Part shown: piece after piece, positions 12,401 through 23,005 of the stretch
Position numbering within the stretch: the first letter of the stretch is position 1
Layout: each line of letters begins with the position of its first letter
From: Neodontobutis hainanensis
Taxonomy: Eukaryota; Chordata; Actinopteri; Gobiiformes; Odontobutidae
Assembly: GCA_024349245.1 (NCBI GenBank)
Contig: JALDNG010000022.1
Coordinates: 700,001-764,000 of the forward strand
Reading direction: 5' to 3'
DNA length: 64,000 nt
The notes under the pieces: model-generated
Database searches by the model: none
The model's input: only the letters and a program-made list of their open reading frames with translations
What the model was told of the DNA's origin: nothing
Program-made: the position numbers and the translations under genes

Positions 12401-13159
12401 TCTGTACACCTTGAAAGTGAAACATGACTAGTTTTGATGTATGTACTCTTGACTTCTCTTACTGGGAGTGCTCACATTCAACTCAGAAAGGTAAAACAAA
12501 AAAGCAGGTGCTCTTTATGGACAAAGATGGGCCAGAACAGTTGTTAATAAAGAAGTGTGCCCTGATGGAGACTCATTGAGTCAAAATTTGAATAAAAACA
12601 AATCAGTGCCTCACACATCCTCTTCTTTATTAACGGTTACATACTTTGGTGTGATAGTGTAAACTCCAGTCCCTAGTCATGTCCACTTTCCTCAATGCCC
12701 GAACCACCATCTTATCTAATTTAACAAAAACATGTTATGTCTAAACTTAACCACATCGGGAGTCACATGTAACACTAGTTCAGTGGCAATATGTAAAGAT
12801 TTTTGGTGACACACTCTCATACCAGAACTGACAAAAGCTTGAATTTTAATCATGCTGTTAGTGTTATCCCTAAATCGTTGTATGTTTGTGAAAATACATG
12901 TTACCTGGCACAACTGTAGGATCCTGGAAAAGCTTAAAATGGACCTTAAAAGTGTTTGAATTTAACCATGGAAAATAGCATTATGAAACCTTGTGTGAAT
13001 TTGACCTTTTTGGCCTTGCCTTTTTTGATGACTACTCCTTTCTTTAGCAACTTGAACTCATCTGAAGCAATTGCTCAAAGTCTTCCTTCTAAATCACTCG
13101 ATAAGAAAGTGCACAGTCTTCCTGACAGACTCCGCTTTCATTCCCATCAGTAATTTCTT
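9462..13159. other. Long unique non-coding stretch
   Basis: No gene supported. The opposed frames at 9,806-10,183 (minus) and 9,908-10,265 (plus) overlap and neither has motifs or clear splice sites; 9,680-10,120 is somewhat GC-richer and could be constrained. (AAAAT)n lies at about 10,740-10,766. A short tandem duplication of GGCTGTAATCAATAAT occurs at about 12,257-12,290. Confidence 0.5.
10596..10612 (+). promoter_or_regulatory. CTCF-like motif
   Basis: CTACCACAGGGGGCGGC fits the core of the vertebrate CTCF site (CCACNAGGGGGC followed by a purine/pyrimidine-constrained tail) in plus orientation. Single-site motif matches occur by chance, so binding is unproven. Confidence 0.4.
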
Positions 13160-13460
13160 ACTGTTGTACTCTCTCCGACATTGTCAGCCAGGTGTTTAAG
13201 TTGTGGCCTTGTAACTTTGTTCCAAGAACCTTAACTGCTGCTCCTTTTCCCCAAATAATTCCTTGCATCCAGTCTGCCAGCGCGCCTCTAGGGACCTCTT
13301 CATTATCTGTCATTAAATGTTTTTTAAGTTTGCATAATTGATCCTCTCCAATAAGTCGTCATTGATTTATGGAGGTCTGGGCTTGAAGGAGGAACTGGTT
13401 AAAAATTCATAACCCCGCTACGCGTCTTCACAATCCATTAGCTGCTCGTGGACCCGGAGT
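13160..13460. promoter_or_regulatory. Possible conserved non-coding block
   Basis: Contains ATTATCTGTCATTAAATG, TTTGCATAATTGATCC and GTCATTGATTTATGGAGG, a run of homeodomain, POU and MEIS/PBX-like words without an open frame. This is the texture of vertebrate developmental enhancers. No alignment available. Confidence 0.3.
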
Positions 13461-14122
13461 CCTTCCATTGATTGACCTTGCACCAAGAATCTCATGGACT
13501 CTGCATTTTTTCCTCTCTTTTCCTGCACTGTGGGAAGAGTTATCTTTCACCTTTTTTTCCCCAATAGGCTGCAGTTTGATTTTCTCCGTCTGTGTTGCTT
13601 TATGTCTCGATCAGGACGCCCCCCTCCTTCTCTTCCACCATCGTCCCCCCTCCCATCTAAACTGAAGACCTTACTCAGAGACGATGAATAAATAAAGCAT
13701 GCGCCATAAACAGCTTTCCACTGTTATTTAAGCTTCCTGGACCTGGCACTCTGACAGCCTCCCTTCCCTGCCATCAAATTCAAGTGTGTAAATTTTCTAA
13801 AAGGCTCTGAATGTTTTATGATCATTTCAGGGAATGATGGAGTAATAGCTGAATAGTGAAGCTATTACTTTTAATATTTATATTGAGTGCTTTGAATGAT
13901 TCATGTGACAGGATGTAAAATCAGAGCTACGGGACGTATGTTCTTCACAACCACAGCCACTTGGTAAAAAATATTTGTTTTGTTGAGGAGACGTTCCAAA
14001 CCGTCTCTGTGGTTGTCCTTCCATTCATTTTAATCTTACCATGACAAATTTTTCAAGAGCATTTGTGAAGTAAATCACCACACTGCTACATATCTAGTGC
14101 TGTTTGTACTCAAGGATAAAGG
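13461..14122. other. Non-coding spacer
   Basis: Two overlapping 65-codon frames at 13,468-13,691 run through pyrimidine-rich sequence and have no recognisable domain. Confidence 0.5.
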
Positions 14123-14133
14123 TCTATCTATCG

Positions 14134-14179
<46 letters not shown>

Positions 14180-14186
14180 ATATCAT
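14123..14186. repeat. (TATC)n microsatellite
   Basis: About 15 TATC units with one TATCGATC interruption near the start. A YLSI-repeat translation covers it and is not a gene. Confidence 0.95.
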
Positions 14187-14415
14187 CTCAGACTACACTT
14201 TTTTTTTTACTCCCTAGGCTGGCTGTTAGCAGAAGCAGGAATGGCATGGTCCACTATTTTTACTTTTAAATTTTCCATATTTTAAAAAACTGCAAAGAGC
14301 CACAGCTGAACATGAATTGATGGGAAACAGTCTTAAATACATTTTGTCTAAATTGGGTAAAACCATTAAAAACCCATAGGGATGTAAATGTAACTTTTTA
14401 GCCTTTTAAAACTAA

Positions 14416-14850
14416 CCTGTGAAGGTTCTTAGTCATCCAGGTCATCTTGAAGAAAAAGTTAAAGTAAAGGCTGCTGGACAAGGTTTTCAAGGTGAAGACA
14501 TTTCATCTTTTAAATCCAAGAGACTTTTTCAATTTTGAGTTCAACGAGAGCTGAGCTTATACAGTATCTCACGTAAGAGGGGTTTGACCTGAAACCAAAC
14601 CTGATGAGACCAGGCTTTTCTGGCCTCATAGTTTTTATCATGAAAGGACAGTGTGACTCCTGATGGGAGAAAAGGCTCAGGTGAGTGAAACAGGTTTTAG
14701 GTTTCAAAACACTGTTATAAATACTAGGAAACATGAATCTGAAGCCACTTCCTCTGTTCACAGAAAGCTTTTCTATTTGAACAAAAATGGCTCCCTTCAC
14801 ACCTCTCTCGAACCATCTGGCCTCTCTGGTCAAATTCTGGCAATTCTTCT
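14416..14850 (-). pseudogene. Penelope-like element 3' fragment
   Basis: On the minus strand a frame at 14,510-14,995 includes REARWFERGVKGAIFVQIEK, then SVNRGSGFRF and SIYNSVL. I recognise the pattern WFERGVKEA...SLNRGGGLR...YNAVL as the C-terminal GIY-YIG endonuclease-side region of fish Penelope-like retroelements; this is from memory. Downstream on the same strand the frame ends and the untranslated 3' end runs out at AGTCATCCAGGTCATC (about 14,431). The reverse transcriptase half is missing, leaving a 5'-truncated dead copy. Further 3'-end pieces of the same family are at 21,141-21,232 (same orientation) and 34,914-34,962 (opposite). Confidence 0.6.
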
Positions 14851-14956
14851 GTTCCTGTGGTTCCACTCCCTCCAGTGTCTTTGTCCACTTCAACTCACCT
14901 CCCACTTGCTTGCTATCAAAGAAAAGACAATAAACTACCTGTTCACATGTTACACC

Positions 14957-15113
14957 CACAAATTTAATAATCCCATCAAACATGATAAACCACAAATGTA
15001 AATAAAAAATTTGTAGGTTTTAAATGTAATAAACCCACAAACGTAATAACTTTTGCCTACTGCAAACTTAATAACAAAAGTTCTACAAATGTAATAACTA
15101 TTACATTTGCGGG
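14957..15113. repeat. Cluster of iterated CACAAATGTAATAA-type motif
   Basis: At least six direct, imperfect copies begin near 14,957, 14,991, 15,021, 15,036, 15,062 and 15,084. An inverted copy TATTACATTTGCGGG follows at about 15,098. A lone inverted copy, GTTATTACATTTGTGGG, sits at 17,421-17,437. Spacing is irregular (about 15-35 bp), unlike a simple tandem array. Function unknown; it may be the terminal region of a DNA transposon. Confidence 0.7.
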
Positions 15114-15934
15114 AATTTATTTGTGGGGCAATAAAAATCAGGGTAATAAGAAAAAATTTAAGAGTTTTAAGAATTTTTGTAAAATTTTGAATATTTAATA
15201 AGTTTACTTGAAAGCACCCTAAATTCAGCATTTATAAAAATTTGTTTATATGTAAGAGCAATAATTCTTGACTTCAGAAAAGATTTTATCTTTTTTTTAT
15301 TATTTTGTCTACTGTTCATTAGCTTCCTTTGAACTATTAAGTCTCACTCTTTCTCTCATTCTCTCAATTTACATTTCAGGGTTCTACAGATTATGCATCA
15401 TAGTATTGACAGTATTATCGCAATAGTTAAATTTGGTGAATTCCAAATTTCTTCAAAAAACATTTTTTTCCAAAACTGAAAAACAAGAGCAAGTGGAATT
15501 ACAGCTGCAAGCAGCAATAAAGGCCCTCGCCTTCCTTTGCCACAACGGGTGCACATGTCCTCGGAAGGACAAAATTTAGGGCTTTACAGTGCAAACTTCA
15601 CTGTAATGTCAAATAAGTCTCCAAAGCAACCCTAACCACTGAAACCCCAAATGGTTGCTGTGTCTCAGCTAAACCGTAAATCTTCTTGAAAAACATGGAT
15701 AACCTTTGTTCAGATATGTTTATAGATTATGTTGACAAAGTTGAAGTCCTGTGTAGGGGAGATAGATTAATGATTAAGGCTAATTAAAACAGCATGGTCA
15801 CATATTCAATTAAAAAGGGTTGCCTTCCTGTGTATGTTAGGGCATGGTCCCCTTAGACATTTTTACTCACAATCACACAATCACAACAAAATAATTTTCT
15901 CTTTCTATATGCATCCAAAATATTTTTTTGCAGG
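15114..15934. other. Non-coding sequence with an unnamed dispersed repeat
   Basis: The stretch from about 15,485 (TTACAGCTGCAAGCAGCAAT, then AAAGGCCCTCGCC) resembles a repeat common in fish genomes whose family I cannot name. No gene seen. Confidence 0.4.
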
Positions 15935-16660
15935 TATTCCGACTGAGAGCCATGGCCTCGGACTTGGAGGTGCTGATCCTCTTCCCAGCTGCTTCACACT
16001 CGGCTGCAAACCGCCCCAGTGCACACTGAAGGTTCTGGCTTGATGGTGCCAACAGGACAACATCTGCAAAAAGCAGAGACAAGATCCTGTGCTTCCCAAA
16101 CTGGTCTTCCTCCAGCCCCTGGCTGCGCCTAGAAAAAAAAAATCCTGTTCATAAAGAAAATGAACAGGATTGGTGACAAAGGTCAGCCTTGCCGGAGTCC
16201 AACGTGCACCTGGAACAGGTCTGACTTACTGACAGCAAAGCGAACCAATCTCCTGCTCCGGTCGTACAGGGACCGAACAGCCCTTAACAAAGGGCTCCGG
16301 ACCCCATACTCCCAGAGCACCCCTCACATGGCGCCACGACAGACAAACTCAAATGCCTTCTCCAGATCCACAAAGCACATGTGGACTGGTTGGGCAAACT
16401 CCCATAAACCCTCCAGCACCCTGGAGAGGGTATAGAGCTGGTCCAGTGTTCCAAGACCGGGATTAAAAACACATTGTTCCTCCTGAATCCGAGGTTCGAC
16501 TATCGGCCGCAGTACCCTGGCATAGACTTTCCCGGGGAAGCTAAGGAGTGTGATTCTCCTGTAGTTGGAACACACCCTCCGGTCCCCCTTCTTAAAAAGA
16601 GGGACCACCACCCCAGTCTGCCAGTCCAGAGGTACTGTTCCCATCCGCCACACAATATTG
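15935..16660 (-). pseudogene. RTE/Rex3-like LINE reverse transcriptase fossil
   Basis: On the minus strand from 16,653 downward: VPLDWQTGVVVPLFKKGDRR, then CSNYRRITLL, FPGKVYARVL, LDQLYTLSRVLEG and CFVDLEKAF, which are finger and palm blocks of a non-LTR reverse transcriptase. After frame changes the remainder reads GLRQGCPLSP, SLLFADVVLLA and FAAECEAAGKRISTSKSEAM to about 15,940. The catalytic FADD box has lost one aspartate (FAD-VV). At least two frame changes are needed across 700 bp. The endonuclease and C-terminal end are missing. The same family is represented by 35,290-35,715 and 53,200-53,345. RTE/Rex3 assignment is from memory and fits the GATG-rich tails of Rex3. Confidence 0.8.
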
Positions 16661-16689
16661 GAGAGGCGTGTCAGTCAAGACAGACGGAC

Positions 16690-16945
16690 GGGTCCCATGG
16701 GGCATGCAAGCCCAACCCCGGGCCTTGCTCCAGGGTGGGACCCCGGTTAAGCCATACCAGGCGAAGTTACGGTCATTATATTTTATATTCCATAAAGGAT
16801 TTTGAATCGCTTTTTGTATGGCCCTAAGTGACTTAGGACATGTTTACCTTGGGAGACCCTACCATGGGGGGCATATAGCCCCCGACAACATATCTCCTAG
16901 GATCATTCGGGCTCTTAATCAACTCCAACACAATAAGGTGGTGGT
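16690..16945 (+). repeat. Dispersed repeat beside the LINE fossil
   Basis: Contains CTTGGGAGACCCTACCA, ATAGCCCCCGACAACATA, CTCCTAGGATCATT and ACAATAAGGTGGTGGTTCAA, an ordered set seen in many teleost interspersed copies. It adjoins the minus-strand reverse transcriptase, but I remember these words on the strand read here, so the two may be a head-to-head composite. The element it belongs to is not certain. Confidence 0.6.
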
Positions 16946-19900
16946 TCAAGAAGGGATCTTGTTGAATTTATTTAAATACATTTTTAGTCCAATAATACTT
17001 TGACAGGAAAAAGCCATCTGTCTGTCATTTAAATAAGAAGTAGGCAGGGTTAATAACATTTCAGAAATATTTTGTTGTTTGTCTGTTTATTTTCCAAAAA
17101 TGTCTTGAATAAATGAACCACTTCTCTTTTACATATAATAACAGCTTGTATATCTGTCACGTATATGACCTTAGGGATAATCTCAGCAATAAAAAAAGGA
17201 AACCCATACCCTCCTTAACCTAGTCTGGCTATTTTTACATTTAAAACCAAAAACTCTTGCTTGAGTAGCCTAAACGAATTGAATGAATGAATATTTTATT
17301 TGTACAAACCCTGTATCAACCATTAACAAAATCAATAGAGCATTACAAAAAAATAATGTAAATAAATTCTTCTTTACATGTCAGAGTTGGAGTGGGAGGA
17401 AGGAAATACTTAAACTCTTTTGTTATTACATTTGTGGGAAGTTACTACACCTGACCCGAGTCAAACGCAGAGCCTGTGAGGTGACAGTGCTAACCACTTT
17501 TCCACTGTGTCGCCAATGCTTGTGTTTCATTGTCAAAAGTTGTACAATATATTTGGTCTTTTAAAATTTCTATGCTATTTTATTAAATGAGTAAAAGTAC
17601 TTTTGTTTCTTGTGCCAACTCTTTCACTACAAAAGAGTTGGGAAAGTTTAAGTAAACTCCTGCAGAACTAATTAATTGTATTGATTTGCTTGTTGGCAAT
17701 ACTAATTTCTTTCTTCTTTTTTTTTGTCCAGAAATATAGCATACAGCATAGTAATCAGTGTTGTACCAAACAGAAAAGCTCCAAAGCAATTAAACAACAT
17801 AGATCGAAAAATTGTTGCACCAAGAGTTTAGCTGTTGCTAACTATTGCTTGCATTTTGTCCTTATCGGCTTTTACTTTGTATTTGAATTTGTAAATGTTC
17901 AAATATTGTTATAGTCCTGTATTTGATTACCATATTTCTTACTGAAGATAATTAGTTTGTCTCATTAGATTCCTCACACAGCTGTCAATCACAGATGTCT
18001 TTCATGTCGGTGTGGACAGAGCCTTTTGAAGACCCCAGCAGAGGTTACAGCATCCCTCCCTGCTGGTGGTGCTGTTGTCCCCGTGGCCCTGGGAGCTGCG
18101 TCCTCCGTGTTGTGTGGAACCGGCAGTTAAAGGCCAGTTTATTCTTGCGGGTATCAAGCCGCCGTGTCCTGAGGGAACCAGCTCTTTCATGCACAGTTAG
18201 TGCACTTCACTCAGCATGGAGATGCTCTCAGATGGAAAAGCCATGTTTAGAGGACGTCTTATGAGACATTAGAGCACTACCGTAGCATTGTCTTAGCTCT
18301 TCTTTAAATGTCACTTTCCTCTCCTGAGCCTGCCTTTCACTGTGGCATTGTGGGACACAGTAAAGCCTCTGCGCGGTCCCACTGAGAGTCCATTTGAAGC
18401 TTGTGTAAACTCAACGCTCTCTGGCTATGACTGCCTCTGTTTACTCCCCATGCAATATTTATTTAAACAGTAGAACTCCAACAAAATGTGCCAACTTTGG
18501 AATCTCAATTTGTAAAGAGACTTTATATTTTAGTGCTCATAATTGACAATTTATTATTTAGTTTCCTGCTTTTTTATGTACATGTCACTAATACTTTCTA
18601 AGAATAACTCAACGCTGCACGGAATTAGTCAAGTATAAGATCTTCAACCTTTACTTACAATTGGAAAACATTTAGGGATGTTAACAACAAATTTATTGTT
18701 AGAATTTCACAAACTGCTTGTAACTTCACCTTGGTTAGCTAGCCTTCTTTGTTTAAAAAGTGGCAGCTGATTTTGTTTTCTTTGAAGCTGCAACAATCCT
18801 TTAACTAGACTTTGTGGGGGGACAAAATAAACAGCTCAAAGGGCCGGAGTTTGGCCACCACTGCAATATACAATACATATACAATATGTACTTACATAGA
18901 ATATGTATCAGATGTTACTATTTTGAAATGTTACACTACAAAACAAACCTGAAGTTTGAGTTTTTATGTATTTTTGAGGCAGTCTTTTAAGCTTGTAATT
19001 CAACACCTCAGTAGTGTTTACCTTGGGCTGCAAGTGGATTCTGACAAGATATGTGAGTTCACAAACTTTCTAAAATATATCTTGTACTGCTCCAGGCAAT
19101 GGTTTTTTATGTGATGTGCTGCATTTTTGGACCAATGGGGTGGTAGTACTGACAGGTTTGGGCGTGTTTGCCTATAAAAATGCATTATGTAGACCAAATA
19201 TTAAATAAAAAGCCACACAACAAGCGCAATAGTAACAGAACCAGTAGTAATCATCTTTCACATGCTTCTAATTAGTGTGGCACGTATGATGTTACAATCT
19301 GTTCACACATCATAATTACTACATTCACTATACTAGTTCTATGCATTGCACTCATACTTAGCTGTAAAAATCCATTTTAATATTCTGTATATTAAACTTC
19401 TTACAGATAGCGGGTACAGTTTCTTTCGATTTTCTTTGAAGGCAGGTGAATATGTTCGACTGGTACGATGCAATGTCCCAGTGTGAGGATGTGAGTGCAG
19501 TGTGAGGGGCCCCATGCTGACATGACAGGCCTGTCTCAGAGCCCGTCCTATCCTCCTGTCTCACCTCCGCTGTCACCTCTGACTCATGCTCCCTCTGTGA
19601 ACGCTCACAACAGAGAGGTACAGGTACACACTGTCTGTCCTACACCAGACCCACAGGCTGCAGACAGGAGGACGTGTTCATGGTGTCAGGGTTGTACAGG
19701 GTTCACACAAGACCTGGAAAACCTGGAAGATAGTTTAGTATAGTTTTAGTTATAGAAAGTTAAAGGTTGTAAAGAAAATAATCTCACCCGTTTCAATTTA
19801 TGCTCGTTTGAATTTGTCTTTGTCCTCAATTTGATTTGGTTAGAGGATACACTGTATTGATGCTTGTATCTCATCTTTTCTACAGCTTTTGAGTACCTAT

Positions 19901-20225
19901 GGTAGCCCTGCAGGGACATGCTGCTTTACTCTACAAACAAACCACTGGAAAAGGTTTGATGATGAGTTCACTTCAAATAATAAAAAAACATACATGTCCT
20001 AAACCTTTGACAAAACGAATGACCTCCTCCAGTGCTCAGTTTGTATTGCAAATTTTGAAACATCATAGGATATTTCTTTGCACAAGCAACAGCACTTTTT
20101 TCTCTGCAAACATTTTCCCCATACCTCCATGACAATGACAAAATGAATGACCTCCAGCAGTGCAAATGCAAAGTGGCATGTGGCAAAGGGCAAGTACTTT
20201 AGATAAATACCTGATGGGATCAACC
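16946..20225. other. Mixed unique and weakly repetitive non-coding sequence
   Basis: No gene supported. 17,990-18,420 is GC-richer, with overlapping frames on both strands but no domains; it could be a conserved element. 18,841-18,863 (GGGCCGGAGTTTGGCCACCA) resembles the right end of a fish hAT-type repeat. 19,897-19,925 shares a 29-bp word with 48,463-48,491 (one mismatch), indicating a dispersed repeat. 19,490-19,700 is GC-rich without a supported exon. Confidence 0.4.
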
Positions 20226-20346
20226 ACACACAGCATCAAAGTGAAGGCAGGTGCTTGTGCGGTAGTGAGAGTAGTCTGCACAACTGTAATGAGTTTAACA
20301 TGAGAGCAATGTAACCGTTTGTATACTGAGAAAGGTACTTCCTGGC
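20226..20346 (+). repeat. Unnamed repeat, copy 1 of 2
   Basis: Shares GTAATGAGTTTAACATGAGA, then GCAATGTAACCGT, GTATACTGAGAAAGGTACTT and CCTGG with 21,487-21,596 at high identity. The two copies are 1.26 kb apart in direct orientation with a SINE and a Penelope-like fragment between them. Confidence 0.75.
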
Positions 20347-20900
20347 AAATGGTGGCTTCATCTTTAAAACTAAAACAGGGCTATAACTGCCAGGACAACC
20401 ACACAATTGGTTCAAATCGGAGCTTTGAGAATCTAGCTGCTGCAGTTAATTTTGAAGGACACAAGGAATTGCTAGAATTTATTGTTTGATTGAGCAACAC
20501 ATGTCCGTTGTTGACAATAGGTTGAGACAGGTTGACAGTATGAGATGCAGTTGCACCTCTGCACTTTACAACTACATTTTTTCAAACAATTTAAGAATCT
20601 GTTTAATTTTAATGCTTTTTTCAAGATGCAGTTTTGACACAATTATTTAAAAAATGCTGTGTGAAGCATTTGATGGCATCCTGCCACACCTCTCACTTGC
20701 CAAACCATCTTTTCTACTGCCAGAGGAAATCTATGGTAACCATACACGGACATGACATTATCTAAGGACTAAGCGAACAGAAAGAAGTTATGTCATTTAT
20801 AAATGTAGACTATAAAGATGCTGTGTTTATGGTTACAAATTAATAAAAACATTAATTGTGGGGGATTTTATAATGGAAAACCTTTGTAACTGTATATAAC

Positions 20901-21107
20901 ATGACATTTAGTAGACACTTCTATCCAAAGCAACTTACATTAAGGTTTCATTTACCAGTGTTACAGCTTGTACATCAATGAAGGCAAGGTGGGTTAAGTG
21001 TCTTGCCCAAGGACACAACAACAGTATGAACTCTGGGGAGAGCGGGAATCGAACTGCCTACCTTCCGGTTGAAGAACAACCGTTCTACAACTGAGCCACA
21101 GCCATAG
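20901..21107 (-). mobile_element. tRNA-derived SINE, tail type A
   Basis: Read on the minus strand from 21,107: GGCTGTGGCTCAGTTGTAGA (tRNA-like head with A box), AACCGGAAGGTAGGCAGTTC then GATTCCCGC (B box region), and TGTCCTTGGGCAAGACACTT in the core. It ends GTTGCTTTGGATAGAAGTGT then CTACTAAATGTCAT, a tail shared with L2-type LINEs. RNA polymerase III boxes are still recognisable. The head and core match the copy at 24,704-25,056, the tail does not. V-SINE-type is my best guess for the family. Confidence 0.8.
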
Positions 21108-21140
21108 ATAGATATATACAAAAAAATATCTTCCCAGAAG

Positions 21141-21232
21141 TCTGTGAAGGTTCTCAGTCATCCAGGACATCTTGAAGAAAAGGTTTGAGTAAAAGCATCT
21201 GGAAGTTTTCAAGGTCTTCCCAGAAGTTGATG
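21141..21232 (-). mobile_element. Penelope-like element 3'-end fragment
   Basis: GTGAAGGTTCTCAGTCATCC, then CATCTTGAAGAAAAGGTTTG and GGAAGTTTTCAAGG match 14,416-14,500 closely in the same orientation. Only the 3' terminal part remains. Confidence 0.65.
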
Positions 21233-21486
21233 CATAATATATATATGCCTTTCTACATCTATGTTTACACACAGATTCACTCAAAATTAAATACAATGTT
21301 TATTAAATTAAATAAAAAATACATAAAAAAATCTCAAATGTTAACATATTTAATAATATATAAGCCTCTATTACATATCAGTATTTATGCTTTCTATAAC
21401 AAATATGTAATGAAAAAAAGTATCCTGCAGACTGAACTTTATAAAAAAAAGTGGGAAGCCTGAAGCAGCACCAGTAGCCCTATACC

Positions 21487-21596
21487 GCACACACCATCAA
21501 AGTGCTAGTGCAGTGGAGAGAGTCTGTAATGAGTTTAGCACGAGAGCAATGTAACAGTCCGTACACTGGGAAAGGTACCTCCTGGGATCATGAATG
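21487..21596 (+). repeat. Unnamed repeat, copy 2 of 2
   Basis: Direct counterpart of 20,226-20,346, with GTAATGAGTTTAGCACGAGA, then GCAATGTAACAGTCCGTACA and GGAAAGGTACCTCCTGG. Family not recognised. Confidence 0.75.
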
Positions 21597-22009
21597 TACT
21601 TAGTTGATGTTTCAGCCGCTTGCGTTTTTTGATATTTCTTGTATTAAAGTAGAATTTGCAGAATGGTGGGCTACAGGAAAGAAATAAAAAGAGGAATCAT
21701 CTTCAGGGAACTCGGAATATCCATATCAAAGTCCTGACTATCCTTTCCTGTTCTGTGAGACAGTTGGAGATCACCGACACAGTGTTAGCCGCGTGATCTA
21801 AGCCTACGTCAGATTTGGGCTTGACATACTTTTACAAGGTGGATATGAGTAATGTTGTAGTTGTAGCTGTATTTTATATCTCCTCTTCTGTTATTTTAAA
21901 TCTCCTCCTCCATTATGTTCTACCCTTAAACTGTCATGATGTTATTCGACATAGTTCAGTGTATTCTTCATCAAAAATGTACAATTTATGTTTGTAACAT
22001 TAAAGTAAT

Positions 22010-22010
<1 letters not shown>
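21597..22010. other. Non-coding spacer
   Basis: Nothing recognised. The 60-codon frame at 21,815-21,997 has no motif. Confidence 0.5.
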
Positions 22011-22230
<220 letters not shown>

Positions 22231-22444
22231 GGTGGACATGCAGTACTGCTGTATGCATAAAAGTTGGCTGCTGCTCATTCACCACTATGAGCATTTCAGG
22301 ACATGGGACAGGTGTGTCTTATGTCTCTTCTTTCACAGTTTTACCCTGACAAACATAATCATCATTTCCATCAAGCCAACATGAGAGGACTAATTAGTAT
22401 GTCATTGTAATGGTTATTGTCGTATAATACATGGCAATACAGAG

Positions 22445-22645
22445 TCCAAAAAAAATCTGATTAATATTCTGGAGCAGCTACATCGTCACCATCTTGTGTC
22501 AAGCTGTCTGACAAAGTGGGTATCGATTTGGTGCATGTGCTACATACAGGGCACATTTGGAAGCTACAATGCACTTAATCTTGGTGCATGAGTGACAGGC
22601 TGTATTATCTCTTGAGATTAGTGTTAAACAACAATTAGAAGAATG
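22445..22645. repeat. Diverged local duplication, unit 1
   Basis: Aligns with 22,810-23,005 by eye at an offset of about 354 bp. Shared words in order: TCTGATTAATATTC / TCTGGTTAATATTC, TATCGATTTGGTGCATGTG / TATTGATCCGGTGTATGTG, GAAGC-ACA-TGCACTT, GAGTGACAGGCTGT / GATTGACAGGCTGT, and a final ACAATTAGAAG / ACATTAGAAG. Identity is moderate with several indels, so the duplication is old. Neither unit is coding. Confidence 0.65.
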
Positions 22646-22809
22646 ATGGCACAGATGCATGCAAAAGAGACCATCTCTATGTAACTGTCAAACTAAGAGT
22701 GTGTTATACATTAACATGTGTTATCACATTTATAGTCTTAAAATTATCTTGTTTTGTTTATTCACAAACATTACATAGACACACGTTGACATTGGAAGAT
22801 CTGGTTGAT

Positions 22810-23005
22810 TTATTAAAAGTCTGGTTAATATTCAAGAGTCTTACATTGTTAACAACCCATGTGGAGAAGTCCTGGTATTGATCCGGTGTATGTGATCGCC
22901 CATTGTGAAGCCACACTGCACTTTATCCATATGGATGATTGACAGGCTGTTGTATTTCCTCAGAAGAGTGTGAACCAGTGAACCTGCTTAATAAAACATT
23001 AGAAG
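22810..23005. repeat. Diverged local duplication, unit 2
   Basis: Partner of 22,445-22,645. Retains TGACAGGCTGT and ATTAGAAG in register with unit 1. May be an internally repeated element of unknown type or a duplicated non-coding segment. Confidence 0.65.

Noticed and set aside
14663..15001. 112-codon plus-strand frame
   Set aside because: It is antisense to the Penelope-like fragment.
16141..16171. 12-bp inverted repeat (AATCCTGTTCAT) as a regulatory hairpin
   Set aside because: It lies within the LINE reverse transcriptase fossil, where part of it encodes the conserved region before the catalytic box, so chance in decaying sequence is the simplest explanation.
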